Source: DATLCI01 sp035526435 (lineage in GTDB: Bacteria > Acidobacteriota > Terriglobia > Terriglobales > Acidobacteriaceae). Taken from it: 5,453 nt of DNA. Shown here piece after piece: positions 1-4,656 of this stretch (position 1 is the stretch's first letter; every line of letters begins with the position of its first letter). The DNA is taken from contig DATLCI010000216.1 in the NCBI GenBank assembly GCA_035526435.1, forward strand, positions 1 through 5,453, in the 5' to 3' direction. The notes beneath the pieces were generated by a model, which worked only from the letters and a program-made list of their open reading frames with translations, was not told where the DNA came from and did not search any database. Position numbers and translations under genes: made by a program.

Positions 1-2
1 TG

Positions 3-146
3 GCGCGCCTGGTAGCGGAGGTGACAGACCGATTGAGCGAGATGTTCCTGGCGTCAGGGCTGATTTCCCATTTTGGGTTCGCAAAGCAGCCCGCAAAGAA
101 ATCTTGTCAAGAGTGTAAAAAGTTCAAATCGGAGTTATCTGCTTGA
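3..146 (+). CDS. C-terminal end of an unrecognised protein (5' truncated)
   Basis: This frame is open from the left edge to a TGA at 144-146 and gives the last 47 residues of a protein whose start lies outside the window. It was preferred over the competing open frame (2-118) because its codons end mostly in G or C, like the genes downstream, while the other frame's do not. The visible part begins with an amphipathic stretch (LVAEVTDRLSEMF) and ends in a lysine-rich tail carrying a CxxC pair (CQEC). One CxxC alone does not establish a zinc site. I do not recognise the family. The gene is followed by an A/T-rich spacer and a strong terminator at 233-263, which may end its transcript. It is in a different frame from the four genes to its right and may belong to a separate unit. 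Confidence 0.5.
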   Translation, partial: ARLVAEVTDRLSEMFLASGLISHFGFAKQPAKKSCQECKKFKSELSA

Positions 147-172
147 AACCAGAGGAAATATAAATGTATGAA
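143..172 (+). promoter_or_regulatory. Possible sigma70-type promoter
   Basis: TTGAAA (143-148; 5 of 6 to TTGACA) is followed after 18 bases by TATGAA (167-172; 4 of 6 to TATAAT). A second -10-like TATAAA at 159-164 has no good -35. The stretch is the most A/T-rich in the window and is the only sizeable non-coding place upstream of the gene block. Transcription from here would run into the terminator at 233-263 before reaching the gene at 292. The start point would fall near 180, inside the micro-ORF at 164, so the promoter and the micro-ORF are competing readings. This is a visual match only. Confidence 0.2.
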
Positions 173-220
173 AGTTGGCACTGGTACCCCAAGAAAATTG
201 ATATGCTGGTTATAGAGTGA
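164..220 (+). CDS. Possible micro-ORF / leader peptide (18 aa)
   Basis: An ATG at 164 is preceded by a good Shine-Dalgarno sequence, AGAGGA at 151-156, with a 7-base spacer. It opens an 18-codon frame ending in TGA at 218-220, which translates as MYESWHWYPKKIDMLVIE. The peptide is rich in aromatics (Y2, W5, W7, Y8) and has two tryptophan codons split by one histidine codon. The stop lies 12 bases before the stem of the terminator at 233-263, a spacing seen in attenuator leader peptides. Its TGA also overlaps a GTG at 217 in the frame of the next gene. It could equally be a chance frame in an A/T-rich spacer, and no known leader peptide is recognised. Confidence 0.25.
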   Translation: MYESWHWYPKKIDMLVIE

Positions 221-232
221 AAGAAGCGAAGA

Positions 233-263
233 GGCGCAGCCCCACGGCTGCGCCTTTTGTTTT
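233..263 (+). terminator. Strong intrinsic terminator
   Basis: GGCGCAGCC (233-241) pairs perfectly with GGCTGCGCC (246-254) around a CCAC loop. The 9-bp, almost all G/C stem is followed directly by TTTTGTTTT (255-263). This is a textbook rho-independent terminator on the plus strand. It may end the transcript of the gene finishing at 146. Only 18 bases separate its T-tract from the ribosome binding site of the next gene, so it may instead control entry into the downstream block. Confidence 0.85.
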
Positions 264-281
264 GCAACCAACGACAGCATC

Positions 282-288
282 GGGAGAG
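282..288 (+). promoter_or_regulatory. Ribosome binding site deciding the start at 292
   Basis: GGGAGAG lies 3 bases before the ATG at 292, and its GGGAG core leaves a 5-base spacer. This favours ATG 292 over the in-frame GTG at 217. The GTG start would also force the terminator hairpin at 233-263 into coding sequence. Confidence 0.65.
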
Positions 289-291
289 ATC

Positions 292-561
292 ATGGCAATC
301 GCGGAAAAGACCGGGAGCGCGCTGGAACAGGAGCTGAGCAATGCCATTCGTAGCGCGGCTCCGGAAGTGGTCAGGAACGTGATCAACAAGGCGCAAGAGG
401 GCAGCTATCTCCACGCCAAGTTCTTGTTTGAACTGGCTGGCCTGGACCTGAGGCAGGGCGCGGGTGCCGACGAAGACGGAGCGGAATCGCTGGCGGCATA
501 TCTCTTGCGAGAATTGCGGGAGCCGGATCACAACGACGCGGAAGCGCCAGCGGAAGGGTAG
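292..561 (+). CDS. Small acidic protein of unknown function, possibly packaging-associated
   Basis: This is an 89-residue protein starting at ATG 292 behind GGGAGAG and ending in TAG at 559-561. It looks mainly helical. Residues 1-50 include APEVVRNVINKAQEGSYLHA, resembling the short helical segments (VI.KA.EG...A) of small proteins found near phage terminases, such as the DUF5681 type. This is a weak visual resemblance. The C-terminal third is acidic and low in complexity (GADEDGAES, then DHNDAEAPAEG). It has no signal peptide, membrane segment or clear helix-turn-helix. At 89 residues it is shorter than a typical small terminase subunit. It is the first gene after the terminator, 48 bases ahead of the phosphatase and in the same frame, and TerL lies about 4 kb on. 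A small terminase subunit or an accessory packaging factor is possible but unproven. Confidence 0.75.
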   Translation: MAIAEKTGSALEQELSNAIRSAAPEVVRNVINKAQEGSYLHAKFLFELAGLDLRQGAGADEDGAESLAAYLLRELREPDHNDAEAPAEG

Positions 562-609
562 AATCGAAAGACCGACCGGCTTGGCGCAAGTTGTGGGGAG
601 ACTGTTTGC

Positions 610-1074
610 ATGGATATGACGTGGGTGACCGACCAGATCGCGGTCGGCGGCGGAATATGGAACGAAGCCAAGATGATGGAAGTGGTCCGCGCGGGCGTGA
701 CCCATATCATCAACATGCAGATCGAGTTCGATGACAGTACGCTGGCCGAGCCTTATGGGGTGAAAGTGTTGTGGAATGCCATTGACGATGACTTCCAGCC
801 TAAGCCCCCGGAAGTCTTCCTGCGCGGCGTGGAGTTTGCGCTGGAGGCGTTCAAGGACCCCCAGGCGAAGGTATTCATCCATTGCGCGGCGGGAGTACAC
901 CGCGCACCGATGATGACCTTGGCCGTCCTGCGATGTCTGGGATGGAGCCTACAGGAGGCGATGGAAAGTATGGAGACGCTGCGTCCGGTGGTGGATTTTG
1001 CGGAGGTGTACGTCCGCAGCGTGGAAGATTTTATGAAGACTCGACAAAAGCAAAGGACCACAGGCAAGACCTAA
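610..1074 (+). CDS. Dual-specificity-type protein phosphatase
   Basis: This is a 154-residue cytoplasmic protein consisting of one cysteine-dependent phosphatase domain, close to the usual length of a minimal dual-specificity phosphatase. The phosphate-binding loop HCAAGVHRA lies at residues 91-99: H91, nucleophile C92, G95 and R98 form HCX5R. The candidate general acid is in the D59-D60-D61 cluster of WNAIDDDFQPKP, 31-33 residues before C92, the spacing seen in the family. The N-terminal WVTDQIAVGGGIWNE and GVTHIINMQ segments match the first strands of the fold. The Ser/Thr that normally follows the loop arginine is Ala99, which in related enzymes slows breakdown of the phosphocysteine intermediate. 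It would hydrolyse phospho-Tyr or phospho-Ser/Thr; the substrate is unknown. Start ATG 610 follows GGGGAG at 595-600 with a 9-base spacer; ATG 616 is too far. It sits between a small possible packaging gene and an exported fibre-like gene. Confidence 0.9.
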   Translation: MDMTWVTDQIAVGGGIWNEAKMMEVVRAGVTHIINMQIEFDDSTLAEPYGVKVLWNAIDDDFQPKPPEVFLRGVEFALEAFKDPQAKVFIHCAAGVHRAPMMTLAVLRCLGWSLQEAMESMETLRPVVDFAEVYVRSVEDFMKTRQKQRTTGKT

Positions 1075-1080
1075 AACTTT

Positions 1081-4000
1081 ATGAAGACTATTCGATACGG
1101 CCGTCCCGCGGGGCGGCTTTTTTATTTGCTGATCTCCGTGCTGTGCATGGTGTCGGCGATCAGGGCGGGCGCGGCGCAGTCCGGGCCGCAATTGACCACG
1201 ATCGCAGACGTCATATACCGGGCCAATGGAGGGCCGGCGACGGGAACCGTCGTGATCAGTTGGCCGGCCTTTAACACGGCTGACAACAAGCCGGTGGCCG
1301 CGGGGGAGTTGAGTATCGCCATTGGCAACGAAGGCACGGTGAACTTTGCCTTGGTGCCGAACGAAGGCGGCGACCCCGGCGGCACCTTCTACAAAGCGGT
1401 TTACAAGCTCAGTGACGGCACCACCTTCACTGAATATTGGGTGGTGCCGGCGGCGTCGCCGACGACGATCGCGGCCATCCGCGCTTCGGTGGTGCCCCGC
1501 CAGGTGGGATCGCAGTTTGTGAATCGCAACTACGTTGACACCGCATTGGCGGCCACAAATCAACAGGTGGTGCACAAGACGGGCGGCGAAAGCATCACGG
1601 GAGTGAAGACCTTTGCCGCGTCGCCCGAGGTGCCGGTGCCGGCGAGCGGAGTGGCCGCAGTGAACAAAGATTATGTGACGGCGGCGGTGACAGCGATCTC
1701 TGAAGGTTTCGTGGACAAGAGCGGCGACACCATGTATGGACCGCTGACCATTCCCGATGACCCGGCTGCGCCGGGCCATGCCACCAACCGGCATTACGTT
1801 GACCTGCAGGTCTCCGACATGATCGCCGGACTCACTCTGAAGCTGGGACGCATCAACGACACCCCCATCAGCCTGGCGTCAGTCAAATATGCGCCCGGGT
1901 TTGCTCCGGAGGGCGATCTGACGGCGCAGGTGAATGCCGCGTGCGCTGACTTTGCGGGAGCGAATGGCACGGTGGACGTACCCTCAGCCTTGCCCGCGAC
2001 GGCGTTGCGTTCACTGCTGCCGGACAATTGTCATGTCGTTGATCGGCGCCGCATCATCTCGCCCAACGAATTCGGCAGTGAAACTACTGCGATATCGAAG
2101 GGAGTGGTGAACCGGCTGCGCTGGACGGCGCCAAACTCAGACGTCGCTAACGGCAGTGTTTCCACCAACCAGACTTTTCAAGGGCTGTCCTGGTTCGTGG
2201 ATGCGGCCAAGGGAGGCATCAACAACGGGACCCTGGGGGCGACCACAAAATCGAATTACCGGGTAGCAGGCTTCACCTTGAACGCGAGTACTCCGGGGCA
2301 GCACACGGCGCTGGAGGGTTCCTGCATCAAGTTCGGCGCCGGCGATTGCTTTGGGGTGGTGGGATTCTCGGAGATGTGGGGAGGAAGCCGCCCAGGCTTC
2401 GGCGATGAATACAGTGTGCCGGTCTCGGCGCGCATGATCCAGGGCGGCACTATCTTCACTGGGACGGTCTCGGCGAAGAGCGGGAACATACTGACCTTCA
2501 CCGGCACCACCAATCACCAGACCTTGGGGGCGGGGTCACGCTGGCTGATCAACAAGACATCCGGAGTGTACTCCACCGGGACGGCGCAATTCGCCATAGG
2601 CAGCACTACGGTCACAGGCACCGGAACGGCGTGGGCGTCATTAGGGCCGGCTGTTGACTATTGCTTCTCGCTGGACGCAGAAGAGTCGGCGGGTAAAAAG
2701 TTTGTGATCCCGGTGTCGGCCTGGACGGACGATACCCATCTGGCGCTGACGATCGCTCCCGGGTCGTTCGTGACCACGGTCGCGGGAGCCTACAAGCTTT
2801 TCCGCTGCAGCGAGGTGGCGGAGGTGGTATCGAACGACAAGAGCAGCACCACGCCCGGAGCTCCGGTCCAGGTGGCGCTGGTCAATGCCGCGAACTTTGT
2901 GGTGAGCGACCAGGTGGAATTGCCGCTGAGCCATCTGTGGGGCGGCGAGGGAGTCAAGATCGTGATCGCGCCGCAGATCGCGACCACGCAATCCATCACG
3001 GGGCTGGGCATCGGCAATACCAATACGGAGCCCAGCAAGCGGGTGCATAATGGGATCGTACTCGGCGGAAATTTCCGTCGCGGTATCGAATTCAATGGCG
3101 CCACCATCCGGCCGGATTTTGGACTGATGTGGAATGCTGGTCCCGTCCCGGGGATATTGATGGCGGCCTACGACAATTCTGACATCGGGACGCTTGTTCA
3201 TACACTGATCAACCGACGCGCGGCGACCGGCGGCGAAGCGCGTTTCAGCTACCTGAATAGCAGCGACCAATGGACCTTCGGCAATAACACTACGCCGCTC
3301 TTCTACTTCAAGACCACCGCGCCCAATATGGGGATCGGGACTCCAGGACTGGCGGGGACGGCGCTGAACATTGCGCCGGCGGCCACGGAAAACGGGATCA
3401 CCATCGCCGGCAATGCCACCGGTCATCTGCTGAATGCGCAAGTAGCTTCGGTGACGCGGTTTCTGGTGAACGGTACGGAAGCGTACTTCAATAGTGGACT
3501 GGATGTCCGCGGTTACTCCGACAACCAGACAACCGAGAAATGGCAGATCACCGGAAGCAATGGACGGGCGAACTTCAATGGCGGCATTTGCCAGGACAGC
3601 GCGCAAATGGTTTGCGATCTCTCGGGCGCGGGCGCTCCCAGCGGGGCCTGCACTACCGGGAGCACCTATCGCAGAACGGATGGCGGCAGCGCGACCTCAT
3701 TGTATGTATGCGAGAGCTCGGCGTGGGTCGCGGTGGGCGGCGGCGGTTCATCCACTTGGAACGCGATTGGAAATCCTAGCGGAGCACAAGCGCTCACCAT
3801 GGGAGCGAATACCTCAACCTGGACTTGGAACTCAGCGACGGGAGCGGCGACCGACCTGCTGAAGCTGACCGATTCGGCGAGTAATACCGGCACCGGCCAC
3901 GTGCTGAGTGTGGAAACAGCGGCTTCATCGAATGCGAAACCGTTTCAAGTGAAGGCGCGCGGCGCAACTAGTTTCGAGATCAATGAATTTGGCTCGATCA

Positions 4001-4611
4001 CCGCGCTGAGCGGCATCAGCACCAGCTCGGGATTGAGTCTGCAAGTGGGCGGAGCCTTGGTGATAAAAGGGCGGGATGACTGGGCCGCCTCCGCGACATT
4101 AAACGGCGCAGACTTTACCGGTAGCAGCTCTACGGCAAGCAACACCACAGTGCGCGGCGGCGATGCGACGTCGGCTAGTGGAGCGACGACCGGCGGGACA
4201 TTATTGCTGCGGAGCGGCGGCGCGACTTCCGCAAGCGGAACCCCGGGCAATCTTCAAGTGGCCCAGACATTCCTCAAAGACACCACTGTGACCGGCGGCT
4301 TGCTGCAATGCTTCAAAGCTGCGGCCGCCATGACGGTGGGAGACTGCGGAAACTCCGCCACCAACTCGGTGGGAGTGGCCATCAGCGCGAGCAGCACGAA
4401 CCCGGTAGTCGTGCAGTTCCAGGGCATCGCGACCCTGCAGTTTGACGCGAGCGCCAGTCCTTCGGCGGGGTGGTTCGCGTGCAGTTCGGGGACCCAGGGC
4501 GGGAAGGTGACGGTGCAGTCCACGGCGTGTGCCGCGGGGCGACAAGTGGGCATCGTGGCGCAGAACGGCTCAGCCATCACCAGCGGCAAAGTGTTTTTAC
4601 AAGCTAGGTAG
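1081..4611 (+). CDS. Large exported tail-fibre-like protein
   Basis: This 1176-residue protein appears to be an exported, phage-fibre-type appendage or adhesin. A Sec-type signal peptide is visible: basic n-region with K2, R5, R8 and R12, hydrophobic core about 13-27, and likely cleavage near AGAA at 29-32. Residues 38-135 form a beta-rich N-terminal domain. At 148-245 come three fibre repeats (NRNYVD, NKDYVT, NRHYVD), with GDTMYGPL at 215-222. Residues 281-320 (CADFAGANGTVDVP) look like entry into a beta-helix. Residues about 498-570 (STTVTGTGTAW) recall a module of phage tail proteins. Residues 837-885 hold a four-cysteine module with TDGG and LYVCE, and 1026-1053 a Gly/Ala/Ser repeat. A beta-rich C-terminal domain (about 1090-1176) recalls capsid decoration folds. 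Fourteen cysteines outside the signal peptide fall into seven close pairs. ATG 1081 is kept because it supplies the signal peptide, although no good Shine-Dalgarno precedes it. Fibre resemblance is from pattern recall; the exported role is inference. Confidence 0.85.
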   Translation: MKTIRYGRPAGRLFYLLISVLCMVSAIRAGAAQSGPQLTTIADVIYRANGGPATGTVVISWPAFNTADNKPVAAGELSIAIGNEGTVNFALVPNEGGDPGGTFYKAVYKLSDGTTFTEYWVVPAASPTTIAAIRASVVPRQVGSQFVNRNYVDTALAATNQQVVHKTGGESITGVKTFAASPEVPVPASGVAAVNKDYVTAAVTAISEGFVDKSGDTMYGPLTIPDDPAAPGHATNRHYVDLQVSDMIAGLTLKLGRINDTPISLASVKYAPGFAPEGDLTAQVNAACADFAGANGTVDVPSALPATALRSLLPDNCHVVDRRRIISPNEFGSETTAISKGVVNRLRWTAPNSDVANGSVSTNQTFQGLSWFVDAAKGGINNGTLGATTKSNYRVAGFTLNASTPGQHTALEGSCIKFGAGDCFGVVGFSEMWGGSRPGFGDEYSVPVSARMIQGGTIFTGTVSAKSGNILTFTGTTNHQTLGAGSRWLINKTSGVYSTGTAQFAIGSTTVTGTGTAWASLGPAVDYCFSLDAEESAGKKFVIPVSAWTDDTHLALTIAPGSFVTTVAGAYKLFRCSEVAEVVSNDKSSTTPGAPVQVALVNAANFVVSDQVELPLSHLWGGEGVKIVIAPQIATTQSITGLGIGNTNTEPSKRVHNGIVLGGNFRRGIEFNGATIRPDFGLMWNAGPVPGILMAAYDNSDIGTLVHTLINRRAATGGEARFSYLNSSDQWTFGNNTTPLFYFKTTAPNMGIGTPGLAGTALNIAPAATENGITIAGNATGHLLNAQVASVTRFLVNGTEAYFNSGLDVRGYSDNQTTEKWQITGSNGRANFNGGICQDSAQMVCDLSGAGAPSGACTTGSTYRRTDGGSATSLYVCESSAWVAVGGGGSSTWNAIGNPSGAQALTMGANTSTWTWNSATGAATDLLKLTDSASNTGTGHVLSVETAASSNAKPFQVKARGATSFEINEFGSITALSGISTSSGLSLQVGGALVIKGRDDWAASATLNGADFTGSSSTASNTTVRGGDATSASGATTGGTLLLRSGGATSASGTPGNLQVAQTFLKDTTVTGGLLQCFKAAAAMTVGDCGNSATNSVGVAISASSTNPVVVQFQGIATLQFDASASPSAGWFACSSGTQGGKVTVQSTACAAGRQVGIVAQNGSAITSGKVFLQAR
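1100..1127 (+). terminator. Terminator-like hairpin inside the start of the fibre gene
   Basis: GCCGTCC (1100-1106) pairs with GGGCGGC (1111-1117) through one T-G wobble and a CGCG loop. TTTTTTATTT follows immediately at 1118-1127. It lies 26 bases after the phosphatase stop, where a terminator for that gene would be expected, yet 19 bases inside the fibre gene, where the same bases encode the arginine-rich and hydrophobic parts of the signal peptide. If it works, most transcripts would end before the fibre gene. Confidence 0.55.
1522..1815 (+). repeat. Three degenerate tail-fibre repeats (protein level)
   Basis: The protein motif N-R/K-x-Y-V-D/T occurs at residues 148-153, 195-200 and 236-241 of the fibre-like protein, with tyrosines 47 and 41 residues apart. 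Each copy follows a variable beta-rich stretch, and the third is preceded by GDTMYGPLTIP at 215-225. This is the layout of the GDTMxGPL...YVD repeats found in many phage tail fibres and suggests a trimeric shaft. The repeats are evident in protein rather than in DNA. Confidence 0.7.
4156..4251 (+). repeat. Gly/Ala/Ser/Thr-rich repeat in the fibre-like protein
   Basis: Residues 1026-1034 (GGDATSASG) and 1046-1053 (GGATSASG) are near copies separated by ATTGGTLLLRS. Such short Gly/Ser-rich units are common in fibre shafts and linkers. They precede the last beta-rich domain. Confidence 0.6.
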
Positions 4612-4656
4612 CGAGGGCTTATCCAAAACCTTGACGGACTTGAACTGCTGGAGTGG

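Noticed and set aside
2..118. Alternative left-edge reading frame ending in TAA at 116-118
   Set aside because: Its third codon positions are much poorer in G/C than the frame ending at 146, which fits the neighbouring genes better.
174..190. Sigma54-like TTGGCAC motif
   Set aside because: The -24 GG part is present but the matching -12 GC element is missing at the required distance (CCCC is there instead).
124..900. Long minus-strand open frame (258 codons) opposite the small protein and the phosphatase
   Set aside because: It runs opposite two well-supported plus-strand genes, has no recognisable motif, crosses the terminator and A/T-rich spacer, and is explained by GC-rich codon use.
1135..1152. 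Possible lipoprotein lipobox at Cys22 of the fibre-like protein
   Set aside because: The residues before the cysteine are S-V-L; a lipobox needs Gly, Ala or Ser just before Cys. A normal signal peptidase I site near residue 31 fits better.
882..1274. Plus-strand open frame of 130 codons overlapping the phosphatase end and fibre start
   Set aside because: It overlaps the catalytic loop of the phosphatase and the signal peptide in another frame, and its Gly/Arg-rich sequence shows no domain.
949..1794. Minus-strand open frame of 281 codons rich in Arg and His
   Set aside because: The Arg/His-rich composition without domains is typical of an antisense shadow of a GC-rich gene. It spans the phosphatase end and the fibre start.
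2641..3606. Minus-strand open frame of 321 codons
   Set aside because: Same reasoning: it lies fully inside the fibre-like gene, has low-complexity basic composition, and has no motif or ribosome binding site that stands out.
3494..3862. Plus-strand out-of-frame open frame of 122 codons within the fibre gene
   Set aside because: Composition is Arg-rich and unlike a protein domain, and the fibre frame is continuous through it with recognisable repeats on both sides.
559..4611. Reassigned TAG stop codons (phage with an altered code)
   Set aside because: No TAG occurs within any gene body. The two TAGs fall at natural protein ends and one gene ends in TAA, so the standard code explains the window.
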